Source of the DNA: Ambrosia x helenae
Taxonomy: Eukaryota > Streptophyta > Magnoliopsida > Asterales > Asteraceae
DNA length: 64,000 nucleotides
Assembly (NCBI GenBank): GCA_030844895.1
Contig: CM061226.1
Coordinates: 103,254,687-103,318,686 of the forward strand
Reading direction: 5' to 3'
The position numbers and the translations under genes are program-made. This document shows positions 1 through 10,498 of the stretch, piece after piece. Below the pieces are notes generated by a model that saw only the letters and a list, made by a program, of their open reading frames with translations, was not told the origin of the DNA and made no database searches. The stretch's first letter is position 1, and each line of letters opens with the position of its first letter.

Positions 1-36
1 GATGGACTCGCGCCGAGTATTGTCCGTCCGGCTATT

Positions 37-1695
37 TTGGCGGACCATTTCGAGATCAAATCTAGTATCGTGAATATGATACAAAACTCGGTGCAATTCG
101 GTGGACTGGAGCACGAGGATCCAGGCCGACATATTGCTGCATTCTTAGAGGTTTTAGCCACCTTTAAGATGACGGGCATCTCCGATGATGCTATCCGTCT
201 CCGACTCTTCCCATTCTCACTGCGGGACAAAGCCCGGACTTGGCTTCTGTCACAACCCGCAGGGTCGATCACGACTTGGGCAGAGTTGTCACAACAATTC
301 ATGCAGCAGTATTTTCCTCCTGAAAAGACACAGAAACTGAGGAATCGCATCATGACATTTCGTCAGGATGACGATGAATCATTATACACAGCCTGGGAAA
401 GGTTTAAAGACCTACTCTTGAGTTGCCCGCACCATGAGCTTTCGAAAAGGCATTTGGTGCAAACTTTTTATCAGGGACTCGGGTATGCGTCTCAGGAACG
501 CCTTGATGTATACGCTGGGGGAGACATCGGAACAAAGTCTCCTAGGGAAGCGTGGAGCATTATTGAGAAGGCGTCCCTAAAATCTAAATCCCGGCAGAAT
601 GATAGATCTAGGTCTTCATCTGCCAAGGCTGGTGTGCATGCCGTGGATAACTATACGGCGATTTCGGCACAGATAGCGGCTCTGGCTACGAGATTCGATA
701 ACTCTCAGCAACATGTAGCGCAGTCCGATTGTTTGTGTGTGGAGTGCGGGGTATCTCACGAGCCTGGCTCGTGTGCTCAGGGGGGTGATGTATACAGGCC
801 ACGAGGAAGTGGACTACATGGGTAATCAAACGAGACCCCAGAATAACCCTTACAGCAACACTTATAATCCGGGTTGGAGAAATCACCCGAACTTCGGGTG
901 GAGATCTGGTACTTCCAATCAGAACCCCTCTCGGATTCCAGCAGAGAGCCGCCGCACCACAACAGTCCTACCAGTCCCAACAACCTTACCAGTCCAACCA
1001 ACAGTCCTACCAGTCCAACCAACAGCCATACCAGGGTCGTGGTCAATCGTCCCAGCAGAGACCGAACCAATACCAGAACCAGGGCGCCGGGAGCAGCTCC
1101 CAGCCGCACGCCCCTCATGGTATGTCTAAGCTGGAGGAGATGATGTCTCAGCTCCTTACCAACACCTCTAATTCCAATCAGATCGCTGAGCAGCGCTACC
1201 AGCAGCATGAGGAGCGCTTCACGAATTATGAGGGAGAAATGAGGGGCCAAAAGGCGTCGATGCAGGCCATAGAGAACCAGGTTGGCCAGATGGCGAAAAT
1301 GATGTCTGAGAGACAGCAGGGTGGTCTCCCAGGCAACACTAAGCCGAACCCAAGAGGGCATGTTAATGCCATTATGACGAGGAGTGGTAAAACCACGGGA
1401 CCAGACACATCGGGCTCACCACCGATCACTGAGACGGTCCAGACTGAGTCTTCGGACGAGGTGCACGCTAGGCGAGTCCCAGCAAGTACAGCACAGCTAC
1501 CGAAGCCAGTCACAGACTACACTCCTCCTGTTCCATATCCTGGTAGACTTAGGAAGCAGAAAGACGAGGCGCAATACGGGAAATTTCTCGAGCTGTTCAA
1601 GCAGCTACATATAAACATCCCGTTTGTTGAGGCCTTAGCACAGATGCCTAAGTATGCCAAATTCTTGAAGGACATCCTCACAAATAAACAAAAAC
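37..1695 (+). pseudogene. Ty3-type retrotransposon gag, frameshifted and cut off
   Basis: This is the capsid gene of a Ty3 LTR retrotransposon, probably of the Athila/Tat group. Frame 1 (37-825) encodes the capsid domain (W-A-E-L motif, then a Q-Q-F-rich helix and the Y-x-A-W-E-R-F-K-D-L-L-x-x-C-P-H-H motif) and a C-x-x-C-G-x-x-H-x-x-x-x-C knuckle. Coding then shifts to frame 2 near the G run at 780-785 (N-P-Y-S-N-T-Y-N-P-G-W-R-N-H-P-N-F) and to frame 3 near 925 (glutamine-rich linker, then M-S-K-L-E-E-M-M at 1122). The frame 3 part continues through the conserved Y-P-x-R-L-R-K-Q-K and F-L-K-D-I-L-T-N-K motifs and then loses similarity at about 1695, where protease should follow. Two frameshifts and the missing pol make it a relic. 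The 5' part lies outside the window. Lineage assignment is from motif memory. Confidence 0.85.
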
Positions 1696-1930
1696 TCAAA
1701 CTTATCTTTTTCCTACTGGTAAATCGGGGACAGAGTTTTAGTACAATTGCTCCGCGCGCGTCCATGGATCGATATCTGGTTCTTATCTGTACGTTACTAC
1801 ATATATGACAGGGTACACTTGCCCTATTGTGTGTGTTTTAATATTAAGGTCTAAACCATTTTTATAAATATTAAAGCAAAACGTGTGTTAAAATCCTATG
1901 TAAAATATGTATAGTTACGCACACGTCAAT
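1696..1930. other. Unassigned sequence between gag relic and duplication D1
   Basis: An open frame continues to 1808 but no longer resembles gag. I see no gene or clear repeat here. The stretch ends exactly where the D1 copy of the 12 kb duplication begins. Confidence 0.5.
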
Positions 1931-2582
1931 GTGTTAGGGATTACACGTCTATATGATCCAATTGACTCGTAATCGCTAGAATAGGCGATAATGGAGTTGG
2001 TGCTTTTAGTTAGCGGTATCATATTTACCCATTCACTTAACGATCAGGGTATTCATGTATTTTTCTAAATCATATACAAGATATAAAAATATGTGGCGAG
2101 TGTAGTTATGTGTGTGTGCGGGGGGGGGGGGGGGGGGCATTTTTGTATAAAAAATCATGCAAGGCAACGTCTCATAATCCCTAAGAGGTTTTGGTAGCGT
2201 AATCATGTCGCATTTATGGGTTTGGCATATGCTACGTTGATTTGCTCTAACCATCAACCAACGAAATTAATTTAGTATAAGCGTATCGTGTGTATGAAAT
2301 GTAAAAATAACATATAATATAATGTACTTGTTTTTTTGGTAATTTGATTCAATTAAATAATTATCTTCTAGGGCGATAATGTGTGTGCAATCATTGGTGA
2401 AGAATATAGGAAGCAAATTTCAAAGGGAAAGAAGAAACTTAATGGGTATTGTTCAAACCACGTCAACCCAATTTTCTTCAACACCCATCCCTTCTTGCAA
2501 CCTTGTATCATCTTTCAAGCATTCCCTCACTATAGGAGGGCATTATCCCAAATATAATATTTGGTATGCATCATATCCCCCA

Positions 2583-2963
2583 TGTAACAGCCTAAGGTAA
2601 CTCGTAATAAGATATCGTCTGTTTTGCAGTAGCTCATAGATTTATAACACGTCATGGTAGTGAGGGTGACCACTCCCTTATAAGGAGTCCCTTACACAAC
2701 CGATGTGCAATCTTATAAGGTGACCACTCCCTTACATCCACCCCCCTAGGGAGCCCAGTGTCTACGTGGGCACACTGGAACACCTGATCCGGGCCTGGGC
2801 TCTGATACCATCTGTAACAGCCCAAGGTAATCCGTAGTCTAGTACCATGATATTGTCCGTTTTATTGCAGCTTACAGATTTAAAACGCGTCATGATAGTG
2901 AGGGTGACCACTCCCTTACAAGGAGTTATGTTCTCCCTTACACAACCGATGTGTGATCTTACA
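2583..2963 (-). mobile_element. Miniature LTR retrotransposon (TRIM-like), complete, with TSD
   Basis: Two direct repeats beginning TGTAACAGCC lie at 2583-2717 (135 bp) and 2813-2963 (151 bp). Read on the minus strand, the 2813-2963 repeat is the 5' LTR. It is followed two bases later by a primer-binding site TGGTATCAGAGCCC (2797-2810), which matches initiator tRNA-Met. A purine run that could be the polypurine tract (complement of 2740-2750) lies before the second LTR. The internal part is only 95 bp and codes for nothing. Five-base target duplications CCCCA flank it (2578-2582 and 2964-2968). An identical copy occupies 23769-24149 in D2. Confidence 0.88.
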
Positions 2964-2968
2964 CCCCA

Positions 2969-4141
2969 AAATTATTTCATTCGTCCCCAACTTTTTTCCA
3001 TCTGATTTAAACCCCGACTTGATATAATTGTGGATTAAATCAAAAGTTAAGTGCGTCAAATGCATAATTTTAATACTCAAAGCACATTTTCAAACAAACT
3101 ATGACTAAGATATTATGTTGTCGCACAAAGTTAGGGTTTGACAAAAACATAAACGATACCGTGGAACGTAACGACCTGACGTTACGTGAAACGTGATGAC
3201 TTTCATGCACAAAAGTAAAGTGCGCCAAATTCGTTGGTGCACTTGAGAAGGCCGTTGGCCGGGTGGGGGAGGGTGTTGGTCTTGCCGCCGTGATTGTGGT
3301 TCGCTGGATTCGCCGGTGCGATTCCGATTTGGTAAGATACAGCAGTTGAAAACGTTCTGCGTAACTCTATTGTTAAATTGACATGGGCCCTGTTAAGTAT
3401 CTAAAAAAGTCATTAAAAAATCTAAATACAAAAAGGAAACGTTGGTGTGGTGTTAAAAGGTTAACGGAGCCGTTACTTGGGGTTAAGTTACTTTTTGTAT
3501 AATATATATAATGGGTTTGTCTTTTGTGTTTTTTTTATATAGTAATCTTTGTGGTTTTCATTTAAAAAAATGGTTTTCTATAATTTTGTTAAAAACGTTT
3601 AACGAGTTTAAAATTTTTATTGGTTTCTGTTTTATGTTTTTTTCTTGATTTGGAAGTTGTTCGGTTGATATTTAGCATGGTGTTTGATGGTCACATTTGG
3701 TACCTTAAGTTTTTTTTTTACTTTGTCTACATTTTACGTCATGTAAGTCTTTCGTTGTAAAAAAATTAAGTTTTTGTTTCACATTTTTTCGCAGTTTTAG
3801 TCGTCGTTCGGTTGCTACTTATAGCTACACATAGGTGACACTGGTAGCACAGTTCATGCCACCTCGCCTGCAACGCATGGAGCTTAAAACTAGTTTTACT
3901 AGTTTTATAGTAAATATGTAAACACATATAGCTACACACAGGCAAGAAAAATCATAAATTAAGACACTTCATCATTTACACATATACTTGCAAGCTTTTA
4001 AAGTACATGTCTCCTAACATTCCGATTCTAACTCCATATCAAATTTTCATGGTGGTATAAAAGTATTACAAAACTTAAACACCAATGTAAAAATATATGA
4101 TCACTTTCAGCGCACGTACTCTTTGTTTTTATAAAAACTCA
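2969..4141. other. Gene-poor flank; right part is ELIP1 3' region
   Basis: No gene is visible. The rightmost 200 bp or so (about 3940-4141) match the 3' flanks of the other ELIP copies (a shared ATTCATAAAGGCATTTCATC-like stretch) and probably hold the ELIP1 3' UTR. The rest is AT-rich sequence I cannot assign. Confidence 0.5.
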
Positions 4142-4687
4142 TCATACAAGAGCACTTCCCGTCACATATTCGGTGAAAGCCAAAGCCACCAAACCCAACA
4201 TGGCAGCCCGCCCATTCCAGAGCTCTGCGTCTGAAGTCATCAACCCACTCGACTTCGACTCCGCCCTGACCCCTTTAAACAAGGGCACCAAAGACGCCAG
4301 AGACAGCACCACACTCGTGGCAACAAACGCCGAAACGCCGCCGTGGGATATCTGAGATAAGACACCTTGGCCGCTGCTTAACTCCACAGCGAGGGCGGAG
4401 ACAAAGCCAATCATGGCCAGCCTTCCGTTGATCCTCTCAGGTGCAGGCCCACTGAAGGCCAACAAGTCGGAGAAGTTGGTGCTGACCTTTGGTGCGGGTG
4501 GTGGAGTTGGAGTGGTCATTGGTGGTGGTGGTGGTGTGGCTGGAGTTTTGGAAGGGTCGGTTGTAGAAGGTTGTTGATCTTGTGACATGCACCTGACGAC
4601 GGAGAAGTTGAGGTTTCTTGTAGATGAAGGGGTGGTTGTGAGACGTGCAACTGGGGTTGCCATGAAAACTGAAGTTGCTACTGCCAT
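4142..4687 (-). CDS. ELIP: Early light-induced protein, copy 1
   Basis: The 181-residue product is a chlorophyll a/b-binding-family protein of the thylakoid membrane, made transiently under high light, greening, cold or desiccation; the family is thought to bind free chlorophyll and carotenoids and limit photo-oxidation. Residues 1-33 look like a chloroplast transit peptide (rich in S, T, A, R; V-V-R-C near the end). Residues 40-70 are a proline/threonine linker. Helix 1 is about 84-103 with the chlorophyll-binding motif E-R-I-N-G-R-L-A-M; helix 2 about 118-138; helix 3 about 154-175 with E-L-W-N-G-R-A-A-M-L-G. Length is normal for the family. There is no intron. The start is the first ATG after the shared TATA box and gives the usual M-A-x-A-T-S start. 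The protein is identical to copy 4 (25328-25873). Confidence 0.97.
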   Translation of the reverse strand: MAVATSVFMATPVARLTTTPSSTRNLNFSVVRCMSQDQQPSTTDPSKTPATPPPPPMTTPTPPPAPKVSTNFSDLLAFSGPAPERINGRLAMIGFVSALAVELSSGQGVLSQISHGGVSAFVATSVVLSLASLVPLFKGVRAESKSSGLMTSDAELWNGRAAMLGLVALAFTEYVTGSALV

Positions 4688-4870
4688 GAAGAATGAATGA
4701 AAGAAGGTTGTGGGATAATTAAAGGTTGTTATTGTGGTTGTTGATGGTTGTTATGGACTATGGAGAAGGGAGTGGATTATATAGGGGATCAGGGGTGAAG
4801 ACAGAGTGGGTATTTGGAGGGCCACGTTAGTCGCTTTTTTTGGGTTGGGTCACGTGGCTTTCCAATTGAC
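4688..4870 (-). promoter_or_regulatory. ELIP1 promoter: TATA box and G-box
   Basis: On the minus strand a TATATAA box (complement of 4777-4783) lies about 90 bp before the ATG. Further upstream are an ACGTGG core (complement of 4822-4827) and a palindromic CACGTG G-box (4851-4856) inside GCCACGTGAC. G-boxes bind bZIP factors such as HY5 and ABF proteins, so light and ABA control is a reasonable inference. The same arrangement is conserved in the other copies. Confidence 0.8.
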
Positions 4871-4972
4871 CGCTGAGAGGTGATTGTGGTGAATTCGGCC
4901 TCTACATGTGCAGTTTCACTTCTAGTGGAGCGATTGGACCATAACGTTAAAATCTTGAATATTTGATATAGT

Positions 4973-5207
4973 TTTTTTTTTTTTTAACCTAATAACAAAC
5001 GATGTTTTAACTATTTGGGGCACCTACCAAATGGTTACAAAAGCACCTCATTCGTCCTTGGGTGAAGACACGTCTTAAGTGCCCGTCCACAGGTAGCGCT
5101 GGGTAGCCATAACCCATCAGACCACTAGTTCCGGGGAAAAGCTGACCCACAAGAAGGCTAGGCTTTACATATCATTTCTCATGCCACTCCACCACAAGGG
5201 TGGGTGT
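4973..5207 (-). mobile_element. SINE-like retroposon with 16-bp TSD
   Basis: The element is flanked by perfect 16 bp direct repeats GAATATTTGATATAGT (4957-4972 and 5208-5223). Its left end is a T run, that is a poly(A) tail on the minus strand. At 235 bp with no coding capacity, a tail and a long target duplication it fits a SINE. A convincing A-box/B-box pair is not obvious. A related copy lacking its tail lies at about 6414-6610. The paralogous ELIP2 flank at 11330 carries the target sequence without it. D2 copy: 26159-26393. Confidence 0.7.
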
Positions 5208-5223
5208 GAATATTTGATATAGT

Positions 5224-5871
5224 GTGGATTGGGCGCTTATCACACACATCACACTATCACACCTAATAATATTGTGTTACCTCATTTCCATCACACTCCA
5301 TCATATTCATCACTAAAGTTATAGGGGAATGATATCAATCACACTAAACTTTTTTTTAAAACAAACTAACATTGATTCCTCTATCCCTATCTAACACATC
5401 AACAAACAAACAAATCAAAACAATCACCAAACAAACACATCAATACATACCCTACCTTCCAATCTAAATTCACAATTAAGTAAACAAATCAAAACAAATA
5501 AATTAAAAGTATTCTCACCGAGATGAAACTTTTATGACCACAGTGAAGCTTCGCAATGGATCTATCACCATCATCGATGACTAAATCGAGACAGATCGAG
5601 CAATGAGCTGATGATGAACAACCTAATGAAGGTGACGGTGGATAATCGAGACAGAGGATGATGATGACGACTGAGGAGGATGATGATGATGACTGAGATG
5701 GTGGTCGGCAACAGGGATGGGTGAAGCAGAGGTGGGAAAAAAATAGAAAGGAGGGTGTGATGGGTGTCACGAAAATCCATCACACCATCACTATTGCGGT
5801 CGTGATACATTGGTCGGGGCGGTGGTCGTGAAGGTCACGTCCATCACGGGGTGGCCATCACGGACCACCCT
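5224..5871. mobile_element. Non-autonomous DNA element carrying a RING-gene fragment, copy a
   Basis: This segment, rich in CATCAC/GTGATGG motifs, sits between the SINE target duplication and flanking sequence that resumes at CAACTTACAGCC. The same segment recurs at about 6628-7305 and in D2. Loosely inverted GTGTGG/GGGTGG ends suggest a TIR element, but I cannot fix its superfamily or target duplication. It encloses the gene fragment at 5489-5770. Confidence 0.5.
5489..5770 (-). pseudogene. Captured exon 1 of a RING E3 ligase (RFI2-like)
   Basis: The minus-strand frame encodes a serine-rich leader followed by C-S-I-C-L-D-L-V-I-D and K-L-H-C-G-H, the first half of a RING finger like that of plant RFI2-type E3 ligases. 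Similarity stops at CTCG|GTGAGA (complement of 5514-5522), which looks like the original exon 1 splice donor. The second half of the zinc site is absent, so it cannot fold as a RING. It looks like a host exon carried inside a transposon. Serine and VVIII-coding repeats differ from the sister copy at 6939-7211. RFI2 assignment is from memory of the family. Confidence 0.6.
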
Positions 5872-6082
5872 TACAACTTACAGCCTAGTGTATTTTCGTT
5901 GGTTCACCGGTGTAGAATTTGCAACCAGTTAGAGTTGATGCATCTAAAAGGTTTACCTTTTGCCCATTTCTCTCGCTACCCTCGTCTTATTAGTTACTTT
6001 ATTAGTTACTAGTTTATCTTCCAAAAGCTTTTCGGGATAAATAAATCTAATATGAAGTGTCAAAATGTACGTGTTTTGTTAT

Positions 6083-6411
6083 AAATGTGTAGGTTTCGTT
6101 AATTTGCTACGCATTTACAACGAAATCTTGATGTTGTAAAAAACCTCGTCGGAAACCATTTACTACACATTTACTACAGAATTTTCAACGCATTTCCTAC
6201 GAATATATGGTGTAGGAAATTTGTGACGCATTTCCTACGTCATTTCCTATGCAATTTCCTAAATATTTGTCTCTATTGTGTAGCAAATTTGTTAAATAAA
6301 AAAAAATAGAGTTTTTTTGTCGTCACAAATGCGTAGCAACTTTGTCAAAATTTGTGACGCATTTTTTCCGTAGGAAAACTTTTGTAGAAAATGGCCAATT
6401 TTCTAGTAGTG
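6083..6411. mobile_element. CACTA (En/Spm) transposon end, truncated
   Basis: The right edge reads GGCCAATTTTCTAGTAGTG; its complement, CACTACTAGAAAATTGGCC (6393-6411), is a typical plant CACTA terminal inverted repeat. Inside are many subterminal repeats on the theme TTTCCTACG and TTTGTGACGC. The left edge joins ELIP flank at TTTTGTTAT with no matching CACTA end, so only one terminus survives. D2 copy ends at 27596. Confidence 0.8.
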
Positions 6412-6938
6412 TACCCACGACACCCACTAAATAATTACAAAAGCACCTCATACGTCCCTGGGTGAAGACACGTCTTAGGTGCATGCCCACAGGTAGCGCT
6501 GGGTAGCCAAAACCCATCAGGCCACAAGTTCTGGGGAAAAAACTGACCCCCCAAGAAGGCTAGGCCCTACCCATCATTTCCCATGTCACTCCACCACAAG
6601 GGTGGGTGCGAATATTTGATATAGTGTGGATGGGGTGCTCATCACACCCATCACACTATCACACCAAATAATATTGTGTCACCTCATTTTATCACATTTC
6701 ATAATATTCATCACTAAAATCATGGGGGAATGATATCCATCACACTAAACTTTTTTTTTAAATAAACTACAAAAAAAAAAAAAAAAAAAAACAAACAAAC
6801 AAACAAACTAACTAACTAACCTTGATTCCTCTATCCCTATCTAACACATCAACAAACAAACAGATCAAAACAATCACCAAACAAACACATCTACACATAC
6901 CCTACCTTCCAATCTAAATTCACAATTGAGTAAACAAA

Positions 6939-7211
6939 TCAAAACAAACAAATTAAAAGTATTCTCACCGAGATGAAACTTTTATGACCACAGTGAAGCT
7001 TCGCAATGGACCTATCACCTTCATCGATGACTAAATCGAGACAGATCGAGCAACGAACCGATGATGAACAACCTAATGAAGGTGACGGTGGATAATCGAG
7101 ACAGAGGATGATGATGATGACTGAAATGGTGGTTGGCAACAGGGATGGGTGAAGCAGAGGTGGAACAAAAATAGAAAGGAGGGTGTGATGGGTGTCACGA
7201 AAATCCATCAC
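6939..7211 (-). pseudogene. Captured RING exon fragment, copy b
   Basis: This is a second copy of the 5489-5770 fragment with the same half RING finger (C-S-I-C-L-D-L-V-I-D-E-G-D-R, then C-G-H) and the same splice-donor edge. It lacks part of the serine-coding repeat. It lies in a roughly 0.9 kb repeat (about 6414-7313) of 5030-5890, so the element and its neighbouring ELIP flank were duplicated together. Confidence 0.6.
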
Positions 7212-7313
7212 GCCATCACTATCGCGGCCGTGATACTTTGGTTGGGGCGGTGGTCATGATGGTCACGTCTATCACGGGGTGGCCATCATGGACCACCCTT
7301 ACAACTTAAAGCC

Positions 7314-8434
7314 TAGTGTATTTTCGTTGGTTCACCGGTGTAGAAATTGCAACCACTTAGAGTTGATTGATGCATCTAAAATATTTACCTTTTGCCCATT
7401 TCTCGCTACCATCGTCTTATTAGTTACTAGTTTATCCCCCGAGAGCTTTTCAGGGTAAATAAAGCTAATAAGAAGTGTCAAAATGTATGTGTTTTGTTAT
7501 TGATGGGAATGAGTCTAAGAATTAGCAGATTCCTACATGGCCAGCTAGATAAAGGGAAATAAGGCATAAAAAGCGAAACTTTAAATAAATGTAACTGGTG
7601 TTATGATTGGAGTTACAGCGCCCACAAGTAGACGACTGAATTCCTTGATTTAAGGTCCTGATTTTATCAATTAACAATTTCCCCCAAATTTCGTCAATTT
7701 TCAAGATTTTCCTAATTTAAGAATAACGCGTAAATATGTTATTGACACAATATACACCTTTATTTTTGTTATCTATTTTACTTTTTTGAGTCAATTTGTA
7801 ATTTTGAAGATTTGAAAATACGTACAAATTTAGAAAATTCCTACATAAGGGTTCCTTTTGAATCATATTATTCATCTAGAATCAATAAACTCTTCTTAAG
7901 AATTTTATTCTTGTTTTATTTTCTTCCGCTCTACGTAAGTTATATAACACACAATATAAAACTAGTCTCATTCATTTAAAACACACATGTACCGAAAAGA
8001 AACAAGCTATAGTGTTTTATAACAATCACTTACTAATTTGTTATGTGGGTTAAGTGTGGTGTGTTTTATAAGAATCAAATTCGCTGCCATGGCATGTGTT
8101 TTATATCAATCATATGTATTAGATATTGGTTAGCCATCTTAAACGAATAAAACGCACCAGAAGAAAATATCAAATTTTACCATGTTGAATGATCGGTTTT
8201 TTAGCTTATGTTACGATTGGTACGTTTAAATTATTATATAACAATGTAGACGATATTTGAATTTTAGTTGCGATTGATATAAAATCCCTATAAAACACTC
8301 TAAAGATTAACTACCATGATCATTTCCTGAAATTTTGTTTTATCAAATTACTTTAATACCATTAAATGTAATAAACTCATATACCTATTTCAATTTTCAT
8401 TTTTTGGATTATATATTCATTTAAACTTGTTTAA
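7314..8434. other. ELIP1 distal upstream flank, homologous to 11940-13233
   Basis: No gene is seen. The stretch aligns, with divergence, to the upstream flank of ELIP2 (GCCTAGTGTA..., CTACATGGCCAGCT..., AAACGAATAAAACGCACCAG...), showing that ELIP1 and ELIP2 arose as a tandem duplication of a unit that included several kb upstream. Confidence 0.7.
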
Positions 8435-8440
8435 GATTTA

Positions 8441-10180
8441 GCATGGATAGTCTTGTGGTTTGATCAAATTTCATGTTTAGTCTCTAACTTCTTAAAATCA
8501 CACTCTTACTTCTTGATGTTTGTTCAGTCGTCACTCGGATAGTCCCTGTTCTAGATGGTCGTTAGTTTATCCGGTTAAGTGAGTGTGAAATGACAAAACT
8601 ACCATCGCTACTAAAAATATACCCATTAAAAAGTTTTAAGAATTTATGTAAGCCTAGCCACTTCATTTTCCCATCTCTTGTGTATTTTATCCGGTGTAGA
8701 TCTCGTTTACCAGGGACAACAAGGCCGGAACCGCCATTGGAAATGGAGTCCAAGAAAAATATAAAAACCACACACCATAACCTGGCAATATCAAAATACC
8801 ACCACTGCCTAATTTTGGTTCTAATATTTGACCATTTTCAAGATCATGGAACACAAAATGAAGTCTGATCGAACAATCACTCACCACCGATTTCACAGAG
8901 TATGAATGGGTAAGTGTTGAACCAATAAAATGTCTGAATGGTTAAGAGGTTTTGAATGGGTAAATGCTGAATCATTAAGTGATGTTTGGTTGGACATCTG
9001 AATGATCCTCGTTTTCAGCTGCAGCAGCTCACGTCTTCATCTTCAGCAACTCTTTTTTGTTCGTTTTCAGCTACAGCAGCTCGCGTCTTCGTCTTCAGCA
9101 GCTTCTCTGGTTCAGTCAGACTTGTCTCCAAGTCTGACCGGTTAAGAACCAGAGTCAGATGTGTTCTACATTCAGACATTCACATCCAAACAACCCATCA
9201 ACTGCCTCGGTCAGACCATGTGCTTGGTCAGAGCCATTAAATCACAAACTAACAAAGCCTGAATTTGGTAAGCTTCAATTTGGTTTAATTTTCTAGTTGG
9301 CTTTGAAAAGATATTTGACAGTGAATTAAGCTTCAATTGAAGTGGGATTTCAAGAACAATTTGTGAAATGGTGGTGGAAAAAGGTGCACCATAAACAAAG
9401 TTGATGGTCCCAACCTATTAAACCAGTCGCAAATGAGATGAAGTATGCATTGGGTGATATCATTTTGTAGCAGGTTGGATATTCTAACCAAAATAAAGGA
9501 ACAAAGGGATAGTCGACGATGTTATGCAGCAGAAGAAGAAGAAAGGGCTAGGGGTGGGGGTTGTAGTGGTTGTCCAAAGGAGATTGGTTGTAAGTGGTGG
9601 TGGTGAGACGTGAAGGTGGTGGTTGTGCTTTACGCTCTGTTCCTGAGTTTAGTTGAGGAGAAAAAAGAAAGGAAAAGAACTAAAGGAAAGTAAATGAAAG
9701 GAAAAGAAATGATGCATATCCTTTCGTTTCCTTCCAAATCGGAATGATAACTAAACTAAATGATTTGGCCTAGTTTACCTTATATTTCTTTTCTTTTCCA
9801 TTCTTAAGTGAAACTCGGGAACACAACATATTTTGTTTTCCTTTCGTTTCCTTCCTTAAATGAAACTCGGGAACACAAGAAAGTTTTCCTTTCCTTCCAA
9901 ATATTTTCTTTTCTCTTGTTAAGTGAACTCGGGATCAGAGCATTAGAGTAGGGAAGATGAAGTGGGTGAGTCCAATCATTTTAATTATTGCATTTCTTAA
10001 TAACAAGGGTAGTTTTATCATTTCATATTAACTTAACTGGATAAAATAACGGCCGTGTGCTCTAGGAACCATCCGAGTGACGACTAAACAAACGCCAAGG
10101 AGCAAGATTGTAATTTTAAAAAGTTAGGGACTAAAAGTGAAATTTGATTAAACCCTATGGACTGTCTGTGCATTTTTCTC
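8441..10180. mobile_element. Long-TIR non-autonomous DNA transposon (MULE-like)
   Basis: About 170 bp at the left (8441-8611) is repeated in inverted orientation at the right (about 9998-10171): both contain the motifs for TTTGATCAAATTTCA, CGTCACTCGGAT and GTTAGTTTATCC or close variants. The element sits between GATTTA repeats (8435-8440, 10181-10186); the empty site AAGATTTATATATGAACC survives at 13221-13238. Long TIRs without a transposase suggest a Mutator-like derivative, although the visible target duplication is shorter than 9 bp. It contains other insertions. D2 copy: 29627-31366. Confidence 0.65.
9634..9941. mobile_element. MITE with GCTCTGWTCCYGAGTT ends
   Basis: The left end GCTCTGTTCCTGAGTTTAG and the complement of the right end GCTCTGATCCCGAGTTCAC form an imperfect terminal inverted repeat. 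The 308 bp interior is purine/pyrimidine rich (GGAAAAGAA, TTTCCTTCC) and noncoding. No convincing target duplication. It is nested in the 8441-10180 element. D2 copy: 30820-31127. Confidence 0.65.
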
Positions 10181-10498
10181 GATTTATTTAGGAAACAAGA
10201 TAGAAGAGATGAATCCATTTTTGTAATTTATAATTTTATATGTTGAACGACCACTTTTAGCACAAGCTATTCGACAACAATTAAATAGATATAGATAAAT
10301 CTAGGCAAGACAATTCATAAAGGCATTTCATCATTTACACATATACTTAATTACAAGTTTTTAAAGTACATGTCTACGAGTATTCCAGTTCTAACTCGAT
10401 GTTCAAATTTTCATCATGCCTAAAAGTATATCACTACCAATGTAAAAATAATTTTCAGTAGCACTCTTTTTTTTTTCCATGATTTTTTTTTAAACTCA

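Noticed and set aside
4173..4355. Plus-strand frames antisense to each ELIP (also at 18453, 25359, 36414, 41806, 45846)
   Set aside because: They mirror the conserved helix coding on the other strand and have no family resemblance.
8986..9240. Serine-rich 84-residue frame, repeated at 30172
   Set aside because: It lies inside the long-TIR transposon and covers inverted-repeat-like sequence; no family resemblance.
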